Shown: positions 8,571 through 17,200, counted from the stretch's first letter. The stretch is 64,000 nt of DNA from Piscinibacter sp047602365 (GCA_047602365.1 JASGHM010000002.1:1178001-1242000); one strand, 5' to 3'. Numbers and translations: made by a program. Notes: generated from the sequence alone by a model not told the origin.

Positions 8571-9301
8571 CCCTTACCGAACCTGCTGCACAAGCGCTTC
8601 TCACAAACGGGCGTCTGCGCGCCGCGATCAACCTCGGCAACCCGATCCTTGCGAACCGCGACCCGGGCACCGGTACCCCAATCGGCGTTTCGGTCGACCT
8701 GGCGTCCCGGCTTGCAACGGAGCTCGGTGCCCCGCTGGATCTCGTGGTCTACGACGCCGCCGGCAAGTCGGTCGAAGGGGTGGCCCGAGGCGACGCCGAC
8801 GTGGGCTTTTTCGCTGTCGATCCACTACGTGGTGAGGACATCGCCTTCACGGCGCCCTACGTGCTGATCGAAGGCTGCTACTTGGTGCGCAACGATTCGC
8901 CACTCACCGACAACGCCGAGGTCGACCGACCGGGCCGAACGGTGATGGTCGGCAAGGGCAGCGCCTACGACCTCTTCCTGACCCGGGAACTGAAGCAGGC
9001 CACGATCCTTCGCTCGCCGACATCGCCCGCGGTGGTTGACACCTACGTGGCACAGGCCGCCGACGTCGCAGCCGGAGTGAAACAGCAGCTCGAGGCCGAC
9101 GCTCAGCGCATCGGCGGTCTGCGGTTGTTGCCGGGGCGCTTCATGGTCATCCGTCAGGCGATGGGGACCCCGAAAGCCAGGGGTGCGACTGCCGCGGCCG
9201 CGCTGGCGGCATTCGTCGAGCGGGCGAAGGCCGACGGCTTCGTCGCGGCGGCGCTCGCACGCCATGGCATCGAGGGCGCAACGGTGGCACCTGCCGTCTG
9301 A
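8567..9301 (+). CDS. Periplasmic-binding-type (SBP_bac_3-like) protein without signal peptide
   Basis: A 244-residue protein overlapping the aconitase gene by ATGA. It has the class-3 solute-binding fold pattern: RLRAAINLGNPILA, GVSVDLASRLATELGAPLDLVVYD, VEGVARGDADVGFFAVDPLRGEDIAFTAPYV, then a second lobe and a return strand. Such domains normally serve amino-acid ABC transporters after export, but residues 1-20 (MTLTEPAAQALLTNGRLR) contain no signal peptide, and no ABC permease or ATPase is near. It may act in the cytoplasm as a ligand carrier, sensor or enzyme-like protein tied to the upstream hydratase by translational coupling. Function unknown; fold call is good. Confidence 0.75.
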   Translation: MTLTEPAAQALLTNGRLRAAINLGNPILANRDPGTGTPIGVSVDLASRLATELGAPLDLVVYDAAGKSVEGVARGDADVGFFAVDPLRGEDIAFTAPYVLIEGCYLVRNDSPLTDNAEVDRPGRTVMVGKGSAYDLFLTRELKQATILRSPTSPAVVDTYVAQAADVAAGVKQQLEADAQRIGGLRLLPGRFMVIRQAMGTPKARGATAAAALAAFVERAKADGFVAAALARHGIEGATVAPAV

Positions 9302-9320
9302 CCGAGCGAAGGGAACACCG

Positions 9321-9800
9321 ATGGACCTGCCCGCCCACCAGCTGACGATGACGGTGCTGATGACGCCAGACACCGCGAACTTCGCGGGCAATGTGCACGG
9401 CGGCACGATCCTCAAACTGCTCGACCAGGTGGCGTACGCCTGCGCGAGCCGCTACGCGGGGCGCTACGTGGTCACGCTGTCGGTGGACCAGGTGATGTTC
9501 CGGCAACCGGTGCATGTCGGGGAACTGGTGACCTTCCTGGCGGCAGTCAACCACACGGGCACATCGTCGATGGAGGTGGGCATCAAGGTGGTGGCACAGG
9601 AGATCCGTTCGCAACAGACCCGTCATGTCAACAGCTGCTTCTTCACGATGGTGGCCGTGGACGACGACCGCAAGCCCGTGCCGGTTCCGCCATTGAGGCC
9701 TTTCACGCCCGACGAGAAGCGCCGCCATGCGGCCGCCATCACGCGCAAGGAGTTGCGCATGGAGTTCGAGCGGCGGTCTGCCGCGTCGCCGGGGGCGTAG
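9321..9800 (+). CDS. Acyl-CoA thioesterase, hotdog fold (YciA-like)
   Basis: A 159-residue protein starting at ATG 9321 after GAAGGGA. The single hotdog domain has the family markers TPDTANFAGNVHGGTILKLLDQVAYACASRY (with the active-site Asn/His/Gly helix) and FTMVAVDDDRKPVPVPPL. These cytoplasmic enzymes hydrolyse acyl-CoA to free acid and CoA. Its near twin is encoded at 43731-44213; the first about 100 residues are almost the same. Placed in the carboxylate operon 19 bp after the binding protein, it may release an acid from a CoA ester made in the pathway or relieve CoA trapping. The usual C-terminal Arg/Glu-rich helix is present. Confidence 0.88.
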   Translation: MDLPAHQLTMTVLMTPDTANFAGNVHGGTILKLLDQVAYACASRYAGRYVVTLSVDQVMFRQPVHVGELVTFLAAVNHTGTSSMEVGIKVVAQEIRSQQTRHVNSCFFTMVAVDDDRKPVPVPPLRPFTPDEKRRHAAAITRKELRMEFERRSAASPGA

Positions 9801-9826
9801 GCGGCTCGTCAAGTTCAAGGTCGGGC

Positions 9827-10288
9827 ATGAACGCTGCACTTCGCCAACGCGCGGCCGCTCTGAACCTGATGGCCGATGAGAATCGAAGGCTGCGCCTGCA
9901 GTTTGGGGCAGACTGCTGCGAAAGGGTGAGGCGGTTCGTGGAGAACCCCGAAGTGCTTTTGTGCCTGGACGGACTGCAGGACCAGCTCACCCACTTCATT
10001 GACAACACGGCGCTGGAAGCGCTGGCGGATACCGCAAATCGCCTGGCCAACCAGCACCCCGGCTCCCGCTCGCTGGACGGCTGTGGCCATGCTGCGGTGT
10101 CCGCCACCTACGCCATCGCGCGCGCCTTGGCCGGAGCGCCGCTCGAAGCGGCGGACTACGCCGCCTACGCGTCGGTCTACGGGGAAGGTGGCTACGGCGC
10201 CGTGTACGACCGCCAATCTTTCGAGCCCGAGTTCCAGTGGCAGGTCGATTGCCTCGAAAGGCTCGCGCGCGCGGTCGGAAGCCAGTAA
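9827..10288 (+). CDS. Uncharacterised protein
   Basis: A 153-residue, probably soluble and mostly helical protein that I do not recognise. It has no signal peptide or membrane segment. Features seen: a basic, helix-prone N-terminus (residues 1-30), two Cys in GADCCERV, a central segment GCGHAAVSATYAIARALAG with regularly spaced Ala, and a Tyr-rich run AADYAAYASVYGEGGYGAVYD before a C-terminal FEPEFQWQVDCLERL. It follows the thioesterase by 26 bp and ends 6 bp from the convergent PrpB-like gene, so it is likely the last gene of that operon. The AAxYAAYAxVY pattern recalls some immunity-like helical-repeat proteins, but this is a loose resemblance. Confidence 0.65.
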   Translation: MNAALRQRAAALNLMADENRRLRLQFGADCCERVRRFVENPEVLLCLDGLQDQLTHFIDNTALEALADTANRLANQHPGSRSLDGCGHAAVSATYAIARALAGAPLEAADYAAYASVYGEGGYGAVYDRQSFEPEFQWQVDCLERLARAVGSQ

Positions 10289-10294
10289 GTGCCC

Positions 10295-11245
10295 TCAGTC
10301 CCGCCCGGCTTGGGGAAGGACACTCGCCACCAGCGTGGCATCGAGCGCCTCGTAGTCGCCGAGCCCGATCAACTCATACAACTCGGCGCGCGTCTGCATC
10401 CGGGGAAGTAGGGCCTCGGTACTGCCATGCTGGCGAAGATGCGCATACAGCTCCGCCTGTGCCTTGTTGGCGACCCGCAAGCTGCTCACTGGCCAGATCA
10501 GCAACCGGTAGCCCATCGCCTCGAACTCAGCCGCAGTGAAGTGCGGCGTGCGTCCGAACTCGGTCATGTTCGCGAGCAAGGGCACGCCTGTCAGGCGCCG
10601 CGCGAACTCGACAAACATCTCGCGGGATGTCAGCGCCTCCGGGAAGATGGCGTCAGCGCCAGCCTTCACATACAGCTCGGCGCGGGCAATCGCGCCGTCC
10701 AGGCCCTCGCTGGCCGCCGCATCGGTACGCGCGACGATGAGCAAATGGCGGCGCGCACGAACCGCAGCCGCCACCTTGGCGGCCATGTCTTGAGGCGACG
10801 CCAGCTTCTTGTCGTTCAGGTGCCCACACTTCTTGGGCAGCAACTGGTCCTCCAGGTGCACCGCCGCGGCCCCTGCGTCTTCGAACGTGCGCACCATGTG
10901 CATCACGTTCAGCGCTTCGCCGTAACCCGTGTCGCCATCCACGAGCAGCGGGAGGCCACTTGCGCGGGCGACCTGGCGGACGAAGAACGCGACCTCGTCC
11001 ACCGTGATCAGACCGAGGTCGGGCAAGCCCATCGAGGCGGTCATGGCCGCCCCCGAGAGATACAGTGCCTCGAAGCCCGCTGCCTTGGCTTGCAAAGCGG
11101 CCATGCCGTTGTGCGCACCGGGAAGCGTCACCAGCGGGTGCCGGGCCAGGAGTGCACGCAGTCGCAGGCCGGCAGGCTCGGTGGGGATGTCGTTCCCGAT
11201 GAGGTAGGGCATGGCGATGCAGTATGGGTCAATCGGAAGCGGCAT
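10295..11245 (-). CDS. prpB: 2-methylisocitrate lyase-like enzyme (isocitrate lyase/PEP mutase family)
   Basis: About 316 residues from ATG 11245, which overlaps the prpF stop by one base (TGATG); an inner ATG at 11212 is possible. The TIM-barrel shows family motifs: LPGAHNGMAALQAKAAGFEALYLSGAA, LLVDGDTGYG (metal-binding Asp), AGAAAVHLEDQ and KKCGHL with the catalytic Cys at about residue 140. PrpB-type enzymes split 2-methylisocitrate into pyruvate and succinate, and the position directly after acnD-prpF supports that role. Related lyases act on other alkyl-malates or oxaloacetate, so the exact substrate is an inference from neighbours. Cytoplasmic. Last gene of the acnD-prpF-prpB operon, convergent with the 9827 gene. 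Confidence 0.8.
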   Translation of the reverse strand: MPLPIDPYCIAMPYLIGNDIPTEPAGLRLRALLARHPLVTLPGAHNGMAALQAKAAGFEALYLSGAAMTASMGLPDLGLITVDEVAFFVRQVARASGLPLLVDGDTGYGEALNVMHMVRTFEDAGAAAVHLEDQLLPKKCGHLNDKKLASPQDMAAKVAAAVRARRHLLIVARTDAAASEGLDGAIARAELYVKAGADAIFPEALTSREMFVEFARRLTGVPLLANMTEFGRTPHFTAAEFEAMGYRLLIWPVSSLRVANKAQAELYAHLRQHGSTEALLPRMQTRAELYELIGLGDYEALDATLVASVLPQAGRD

Positions 11246-12405
11246 CACACCGGCGGAACGCGCACCCAGCCTTCCATCAGCCGCCGCGCCGAGCGGCTCA
11301 TGATCACCTTCTTGACGGCCCATTGGCCTTCGACTTCCGCCGCCTCCGCACCCACGGTCAAGGTGCCCGAAGGGTGCCCGAAACGCACGCGGCCATCAGC
11401 GCCTACGGGGGACACCCGGCTCACCAGCGTGCCGGGAATGGCCGCCGCTGCTGCAATGGCCACGGCGCCCGTGCCGGTCATCGCGTGATGCAACGGCCCC
11501 ATGGAGAAGATCCGCGCGAGTAAGTCGATGTCGCCAGCGCCTACGGGCCGACCGTCGGACGCGGCATAGGCCGCCGGCTTGGCGACGAACGAGAGCTTGG
11601 GCGTGTGCGGACGCTTGGCAGTGGCCTCCTCCGGGGAGGCAGCCATGCCCATCGCCACTGCGCCCGCCGCGCGCACCGCCTCGGCCACCGCCAGGAGCTT
11701 GGGGTTGCCGTTGATGTCGCCTTGCAGTTCGGTGCCCTTGAGTCCCAGCGACTCCGCGTCGATGAAGATCGTCGGATTGCCTGCATTGATCAGGGTGACC
11801 TCCAGAGTGCCGACGCCCGGCACGTTCAGCTGGTCGAGCTTGCGGCCCGTCGGGAACATGGCGCCCCCGCCACCTTCGCCATCGTCAGCCGCCGGATCCA
11901 GGAACTCCAGCTTCACTTCGGCTGCGGGAAAGGTCACGCCGTCGAGTTCGAAGTCTCCGAGTTCGAGGACCTCGCCGCCCTTCATGGGCACGTGCGCGAC
12001 GATCTTCTTCGCGATATTGGCCTGCCAGATGCGCACGACCGTCGTGCCGTCGGCCGGCGCCGCGACCAGCCCCGAGCTGATGGCGAATGGTCCGACTGCG
12101 GCGCTGAGGTTGCCGCAGTTGCCCGACCAGTCGACAACCGGCTTGTCGATGGCGACCTGGCCGAAGCGGTAGTCGACATCGCAGTCCGGCCGCGAGGACT
12201 TCGAGAGGATCACCACCTTGCTGGTGCTGGAAGACGCGCCACCCATGCCGTCGATCTGCTTGCCGTAGCGGTCGGGGCTTCCGATCACGCGCAGCAGCAG
12301 GCGGTCGCGAGCGGCGGCGTCTTCAGGAAGGTCGCTGGCAAGGAAGAAGACGCCCTTGCTCGTGCCGCCGCGCATGTAGACGGCGGGAATGCGGAGTTGC
12401 TTCAT
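11245..12405 (-). CDS. prpF: 2-methylaconitate cis-trans isomerase PrpF
   Basis: A 386-residue protein that fits PrpF along its whole length: MRGGTSKGVFF near the N-terminus, LLRVIGSPDRYGKQIDGMGGASSSTSKV, VDWSGNCGNLSAAVGPFAI (first active-site Cys in GNCGN), GEGGGGAMFPTG and C-terminal GRVRFGHPSGTLTVGAEA with IMSRSARRLMEGWVRVP. PrpF belongs to the diaminopimelate-epimerase-like fold and converts the trans-2-methylaconitate made by AcnD to the cis isomer. The gene starts 2 bp after the acnD stop and its own stop overlaps prpB, so the three are co-translated. GalD (oxalomesaconate tautomerase) is a relative, but the partner AcnD and the motif detail favour PrpF. Confidence 0.94.
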   Translation of the reverse strand: MKQLRIPAVYMRGGTSKGVFFLASDLPEDAAARDRLLLRVIGSPDRYGKQIDGMGGASSSTSKVVILSKSSRPDCDVDYRFGQVAIDKPVVDWSGNCGNLSAAVGPFAISSGLVAAPADGTTVVRIWQANIAKKIVAHVPMKGGEVLELGDFELDGVTFPAAEVKLEFLDPAADDGEGGGGAMFPTGRKLDQLNVPGVGTLEVTLINAGNPTIFIDAESLGLKGTELQGDINGNPKLLAVAEAVRAAGAVAMGMAASPEEATAKRPHTPKLSFVAKPAAYAASDGRPVGAGDIDLLARIFSMGPLHHAMTGTGAVAIAAAAAIPGTLVSRVSPVGADGRVRFGHPSGTLTVGAEAAEVEGQWAVKKVIMSRSARRLMEGWVRVPPV

Positions 12406-12407
12406 GG

Positions 12408-15101
12408 TCAGGCTCTTTGCGGTGCGAATGGGTCCGTGTTCACGTGCTCGCGCCAGACGAAGGGCAGGATGCCCCCGTGGCGCCAGTACTGCACGTCTTC
12501 CTCGGTGTCCAGCCGCACGAGGAGCGGCACGATCCGTGTCGATCCATCGGTGCGGCGGATGGTGGCGTGCACGCGGCCCGCGACGCGGACGCCTTCGGCC
12601 AGCGAGATGAGGTCGATCGTCTCCGTGCCGTCCAGGCCCAGCGATTCGGCCGTGGTGCCGTTCTCGAACTGGAGGGGCAGCACGCCCATGCCGACCAGGT
12701 TGGTCCGGTGGATGCGCTCGAAGCCTTCCGCGATCACGGCTTTGACACCCAGCAGGGCCACGCCCTTGGCTGCCCAGTCGCGTGACGAGCCACAGCCGTA
12801 GTTGCGGCCGGCGATCACCGCCAGCGGGACGCCACGTCCCAGGTACTGCTCCGCGGCCTCGAAGATGCGCATCTGCTCGCCATCGGGCATCAGCTTCGTG
12901 TAGCCGCCCTCGACGCCGGGCAGCATGCGGTTACGCAGGCGGATGTTGGCAAAGGTGGCCCGCACGGCGATGTCGTGGTGGCCACGGCGCGTCGTGTAGT
13001 TGTTGAAGTCCTGCCGCTGCACGCCCTGGCTCAACAGGTAGTCGGCCGCCGGCGTGCCCAGGCTGATCGCGCCCGAGGGCGAGATGTGGTCGGTGGTGAC
13101 CGAATCGCCCAGGATCACGAGCGGCCGCATGCCGGTGATGTCGGCCACGGGCGCGGGCTGGCGCGACAGTCCCTCGAAGTACGGCGGGCGCCGCAGGTAG
13201 GTGCTCGAATCTCGCCACGGGAAGCGGTCGCTCCGCTGGCCCTCCAGCGCGGCCCACGGTTCTCCGCCATCGAACAGGTCCGCGTACTTGTCGCGGAAGA
13301 GCCCGGGCTCGTAGGCGGAGGCCACGGCGTCGCGGATCTCCTGCGCGGACGGCCAGATGTCGCGCAGGAAGACCGGCTGGCCGTCGCTGCCCGTGCCGAT
13401 CGGCTGCTGCGTCACGTCCACCGTCAGCAGCCCGGTGAGGGCATAGACCACCACGAGCGCCGGTGAGCCGAGATAGGCCGCCCGAACGTTCGGGTGGATG
13501 CGACCTTCAAAGTTGCGGTTGCCCGAGAGCACGGCCGTCGCGACCAGCTTCTCGCTCTCGATCGCCTCGACCACCGGCTCGGGCAGCGGGCCGGAGCCGC
13601 CGTTGCAGGTCGTGCAGCCGAAGCCGGCCACTTGGAAGCCGAGCGCGTCGAGGAAGGTCTGAAGGCCTGCCTTGTCCAGCACAGCGGCGGTGACGTGGCT
13701 TCCAGGGACGAGCGAGGTCTTTACCCAGGGCTGCGCGCGCAGGCCACGCTGCACGGCCTTCTTCGCGACCAGGCCCGCCGCCATCATGTTCACCGGGTTG
13801 GCCGTGTTGGTGCAGCTGGTGATGGCGGCGATGGTGACCGCGCCGTCGCGCAGGGCAAAGTCTTTGCCCCGCACCGGCACCGACCCCTTCGCGTCGAACG
13901 GCCGGCCGGCGATCTCCTGGCAATGCTGACGGAAGGCTGTGGGTACCGTCTCCAGCGCGAGATGGTCTTCCGGGTTGCGCGGCCCTGCCAGGCAAGGGCG
14001 GATCGCGTCGAGGTCGAGCGTGACCGTCGCGTCGAACACGGGCGCCGGGGTCGACGCATCACGCCACAGCTTCTGAGCCTTCGCATAGGCCTCCACCAGG
14101 GCAATCTGGTCCTCGTCACGGCCCGTCATGCGCAGATAGTCGATCGTCGTGGCGTCGACCGGGAAGTAGACAGCCGTCGCACCGTACTCCGGGGCCATGT
14201 TCGCGATCATTCCGCGGTCGCCCAGCGACAGGGCGTCGAGCCCCGAGCCAAAGAACTCGACGAACTTGCCGACGACCCCGAGCTGGCGCATTCGCTGCGT
14301 GATCGCGAGCACGAGGTCGGTGGGCAGCACGCCGTCGCGCAGCCGTCCCTTGACCTCGAATCCGATGACCTCGGGCAGCGCCATGCCGATGGGCTTTCCG
14401 AGCATCACCGCCTCGGCCTCGATGCCGCCCACGCCCCAGCCGAGCACGCCGAGGCCATTGACCATCGGCGTGTGGCTGTCGGTGCCGACGCAGGTGTCGG
14501 GCACGGCCCACTCCTCGGTCTTGCCCTCCTGGCCCGTCTTGCGCCGCTCGGTCCACACCACCTTCGCGATGTGCTCGATGTGGATCTGATGCATGATGCC
14601 CTTGCCCGGAGGCACGACGCGCACCCCGTCGAAGCTTTCGCTGCACCACCGCAGGAACGCGAAGCGCTCGGCGTTACGTGCGTACTCCCGCTGCAGGTTC
14701 ACTGCAGCCGCATCGGCACTCGCCCAGCGATCCACCTGTAGCGAGTGGTCGATGATCACGTCGACCGGGACCTTGGGGCTCACGGCTGCGGGGTCACCAC
14801 CCGCCTCGGCCACTGCGTCGCGCAAGCCGGCCATGTCCACCAGCATGACCTTGCCCAGGATGTCCTGGCCATACACGCGCACCGGATAGAAGGTGATGCC
14901 GGCGCCCACGCGGCGTTCGCTCAAGGCCTGCAGTTCCTCGCGGACGTCGGCGCCCCGGGCGGCTTGGCGCATCAGGTTCTCCAGCAACACCCGCAGCGAG
15001 AACGGCAGGTTTTCGATGCCGGGCACCTCCGAGATCGACACGAACTTCAAGCTGCGCCCCGCAAGGGAAAGCTGGCGCACTTCGGCGTTCGGAGTGTTCA
15101 T
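12408..15101 (-). CDS. acnD: Fe/S-dependent 2-methylisocitrate dehydratase AcnD
   Basis: About 897 residues from ATG 15101; the frame is open to 15224 but the upstream part lacks family sequence. It is a complete aconitase-fold enzyme with DSHTPMVNGLGVLGWGVGG, cluster cysteines Cys430 (ITSCTN), Cys496 and Cys499 (GFGCTTC), GNRNFEGRIHP, DSVTTDHISPSG, VRATFANIRLRN and GCGSSRDWAAKG. AcnD dehydrates 2-methylcitrate to trans-2-methylaconitate, which PrpF then isomerises; the 2-bp spacing to prpF makes AcnD likelier than plain AcnA. A 2-methylcitrate synthase gene (prpC), normally in this operon, is absent, which suggests the substrate comes from outside or from a synthase elsewhere. The promoter region is shared with the divergent Bug gene at 15201. 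Confidence 0.9.
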   Translation of the reverse strand: MNTPNAEVRQLSLAGRSLKFVSISEVPGIENLPFSLRVLLENLMRQAARGADVREELQALSERRVGAGITFYPVRVYGQDILGKVMLVDMAGLRDAVAEAGGDPAAVSPKVPVDVIIDHSLQVDRWASADAAAVNLQREYARNAERFAFLRWCSESFDGVRVVPPGKGIMHQIHIEHIAKVVWTERRKTGQEGKTEEWAVPDTCVGTDSHTPMVNGLGVLGWGVGGIEAEAVMLGKPIGMALPEVIGFEVKGRLRDGVLPTDLVLAITQRMRQLGVVGKFVEFFGSGLDALSLGDRGMIANMAPEYGATAVYFPVDATTIDYLRMTGRDEDQIALVEAYAKAQKLWRDASTPAPVFDATVTLDLDAIRPCLAGPRNPEDHLALETVPTAFRQHCQEIAGRPFDAKGSVPVRGKDFALRDGAVTIAAITSCTNTANPVNMMAAGLVAKKAVQRGLRAQPWVKTSLVPGSHVTAAVLDKAGLQTFLDALGFQVAGFGCTTCNGGSGPLPEPVVEAIESEKLVATAVLSGNRNFEGRIHPNVRAAYLGSPALVVVYALTGLLTVDVTQQPIGTGSDGQPVFLRDIWPSAQEIRDAVASAYEPGLFRDKYADLFDGGEPWAALEGQRSDRFPWRDSSTYLRRPPYFEGLSRQPAPVADITGMRPLVILGDSVTTDHISPSGAISLGTPAADYLLSQGVQRQDFNNYTTRRGHHDIAVRATFANIRLRNRMLPGVEGGYTKLMPDGEQMRIFEAAEQYLGRGVPLAVIAGRNYGCGSSRDWAAKGVALLGVKAVIAEGFERIHRTNLVGMGVLPLQFENGTTAESLGLDGTETIDLISLAEGVRVAGRVHATIRRTDGSTRIVPLLVRLDTEEDVQYWRHGGILPFVWREHVNTDPFAPQRA

Positions 15102-15145
15102 TAGGGTTCCTACTAGGTTTGTGGCAGACGATCTCGGTGCGTACA

Positions 15146-15180
15146 ATTGCATTCTATGAGCACAAAACGCAAAGTGCAAT
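15146..15180. promoter_or_regulatory. Inverted repeat between acnD and the divergent tctC-like gene
   Basis: ATTGCATTCT (15146-15155) and AAAGTGCAAT (15171-15180) form an inverted repeat with 8 of 10 positions matching (outer six perfect). It lies in the 99-bp gap from which both acnD (leftward) and the Bug receptor gene (rightward) must be transcribed. It may bind the GntR-type regulator encoded just downstream at 16190 or the LysR protein. Confidence 0.4.
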
Positions 15181-15200
15181 GCAGCGCAACGGAGATCTGA

Positions 15201-16190
15201 ATGACGCACCCTGATCGTCGCCACGCCCTGTCGATCCTTGTCGGTAGCGCTGCTGCCTGTGCAGTTCCCCTGCTCGCTCGAGCTGAGGATCGGTTCCCAT
15301 CAAGACTCGTCACGCTGGTCGTTCCGCAGCCGCCCGGCGGCGGCGCAGATGCACTTTGCCGACAGCTGCAGGGGAAGCTGCAGGAGGCGCTTGGCCAGAC
15401 AGTCGTGATAGACAACAAGGCGGGCGCGGCCGGAAACATCGGAACCGCCGCCGGTTTGGCGGCCGCAGCCGACGGCTACACGGTGACGCTGGTCAACCTG
15501 TCAACGATGGCGCTGAACCCACACCTCTATGCAAAGACAGGCTACGCCATCTCGGATGCGCAGCCCGTCACCTGGCTGGCATCGGTCGCCAACGTCATCG
15601 CGGTCAATCCGGAGCGAATGCCAGCAAAGACGATGACCGAGTTCATCGCCCTCGTGCGCAAGAGCCCCGGTCAGTACACCTATGCCACGGCCGGCAACGG
15701 CAGTGGCAACCATCTCGGAGGCGAGATGCTCAAGGCACTTGCCAAGATCGACCTGCTGCACGTGCCGTACAAGGGTGGTGGCCCGGCGTTGACAGCACTG
15801 CTGGGCGGCGAGGTCGACAGTGCAGTGGCCGATCCCCTGGCTGTGCTGCCACACGTGAAATCGGGGCGGCTTCGCGCACTGGCAGTCACGTCCGGCAAAC
15901 GCGCGCCTGCGCTGCCCGATGTCCCCACGGTCGCAGAGAGCGGCGTCCCGGGCTACGAAGCCACATCCTGGGCCGGCATCGTCGTTCCGAAGCGCACACC
16001 TGGCCCGGTGGTGGACGTGCTCCACAAGGCCTTCGCGTCGGCACTGGCCGCACCGGACAACGCCGCCAAACTGGCCTCGCAACTTTACGAACCCGTCGGT
16101 GCAGGCCCCGTTGAGTTCGCCAAGTTCATCGCCAGTGAGAACGAAAAGTGGTCGAAGCTCATCAAGCAGATCGGCGTCAGGCTCGACTGA
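15201..16190 (+). CDS. Bug/TctC-family substrate-binding protein
   Basis: A 329-residue receptor. The N-terminus (HPDRRHALSILVGSAAACAVPLLARAED) has paired arginines and a hydrophobic core ending in ARA, so export by Tat or Sec is expected, with cleavage near residue 29. The mature part carries family motifs RLVTLVVPQPPGGGADALCRQL, IDNKAGAAGNIGTAAG, GNGSGNHLGGEML and LLHVPYKGGGPA. These proteins bind carboxylates for tripartite transporters. Divergent from acnD and overlapping the next GntR gene by TGATG, it is probably the receptor for the compound handled by AcnD/PrpF/PrpB. No own TctAB adjacent; the complete set starts at 17284. Confidence 0.9.
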   Translation: MTHPDRRHALSILVGSAAACAVPLLARAEDRFPSRLVTLVVPQPPGGGADALCRQLQGKLQEALGQTVVIDNKAGAAGNIGTAAGLAAAADGYTVTLVNLSTMALNPHLYAKTGYAISDAQPVTWLASVANVIAVNPERMPAKTMTEFIALVRKSPGQYTYATAGNGSGNHLGGEMLKALAKIDLLHVPYKGGGPALTALLGGEVDSAVADPLAVLPHVKSGRLRALAVTSGKRAPALPDVPTVAESGVPGYEATSWAGIVVPKRTPGPVVDVLHKAFASALAAPDNAAKLASQLYEPVGAGPVEFAKFIASENEKWSKLIKQIGVRLD

Positions 16191-17200
16191 TGCGCGCTGA
16201 ACTTGACCCAGCGGCGCGCGCCAATGGCGATGGGCGCAACGATGTTTACGATGGTGCGACCGGCTCAGGGGAGCCAACGGCACACATCGACATGGAACTC
16301 ACCCCGCTACAGATCCGCGTGGCACGCGAGATCGTCGCGTTCGCGCGACGCGACAACTTGAAGGCCGGCGCACACATGGCCGAAAGCTTGCTAGCCGAGC
16401 AAATCGGGACGTCACGCTCGCCTGTGAACGTCGCTCTGCGGCACCTGACGCAGATGGGCATCCTCAGCCACGACCAAAATCGCGGCTTCTTCTTGAGTCG
16501 CGACGCCGTCGAGTTCTCCGACCTGGCGTACCAACTCTCGGAACTCCCGGACGATCCGCTTTACCTGCGCATCGCTGAGGATCGCTTGGCGCATGTTTTG
16601 CCGGAAGTGATCACAGAATCGGATCTGATGCGCCAGTATCAGGTTGCGCGCAGCACCCTGCGCAAGACGTTGTCGCGCATCCAGCAGGAGGGCTGGGTGG
16701 AGAAGTCGGTGGGTCACGGTTGGGAGTTCCAGCCCCTGATCGATTCGCCGCAAGCCTACGAGGAGAGCTATGTCTTCCGGGCAGCCATCGAACCTACGGG
16801 GCTTATGAGTCCGACCTTCACCGTCGTTGGTGAAGAGTTCGCGAATTTGAGGCGGCAACAGACCTTCATCGCCGACAAGGGGTGGCAGACGATGACGCCG
16901 ATCGAACTGTTCGAGGCGAACAGCCAGTTCCACGAGACGTTGGCGAAGTGGTCAGGCAACCGCTTCATTCTTCAGGCGGTGCGCCGCACCGACCAACTGC
17001 GGCGACTCGTCGAGTACCGCCAGGCGCGCAGCCGCTCACCCCGACAGACCCAGGCGCAAGAACACCTGGGCATCCTCGATGCCGTCGGAGCGGGGGATCA
17101 TCTCAAGGCCGCCAGCCTCATGCGCGCACACCTCGATGGCGCACGGCGCGGCAAGGTCCATGGCGGCGACGTGTTCAGCGACCGAAAAGCCGGAGGGTAG
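16190..17200 (+). CDS. GntR-family regulator (FCD type) with two winged-helix domains
   Basis: About 336 residues from ATG 16190, which overlaps the preceding stop (TGATG); an inner ATG at 16292 would give 302 and begins exactly at the first DNA-binding domain (MELTPLQIRVAREIV). After a first winged helix (AESLLAEQIGTSRSPVNVALRHLTQMGIL) and a short linker, a second appears: DPLYLRIAEDRLAHVLPE, ITESDLMRQYQVARSTLRKTL, QQEGWVEKSVGHGWEFQP. The C-terminal half looks like an FCD ligand domain (FEANSQFHETLAKWSGN, EHLGIL, LMRAHL supplying metal-binding His). Ordinary FadR/GntR proteins have one winged helix. The same layout occurs in the regulator at 23790. Likely controls tctCBA and the divergent acnD operon; effector probably a carboxylate. 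Confidence 0.85.
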   Translation: MRAELDPAARANGDGRNDVYDGATGSGEPTAHIDMELTPLQIRVAREIVAFARRDNLKAGAHMAESLLAEQIGTSRSPVNVALRHLTQMGILSHDQNRGFFLSRDAVEFSDLAYQLSELPDDPLYLRIAEDRLAHVLPEVITESDLMRQYQVARSTLRKTLSRIQQEGWVEKSVGHGWEFQPLIDSPQAYEESYVFRAAIEPTGLMSPTFTVVGEEFANLRRQQTFIADKGWQTMTPIELFEANSQFHETLAKWSGNRFILQAVRRTDQLRRLVEYRQARSRSPRQTQAQEHLGILDAVGAGDHLKAASLMRAHLDGARRGKVHGGDVFSDRKAGG

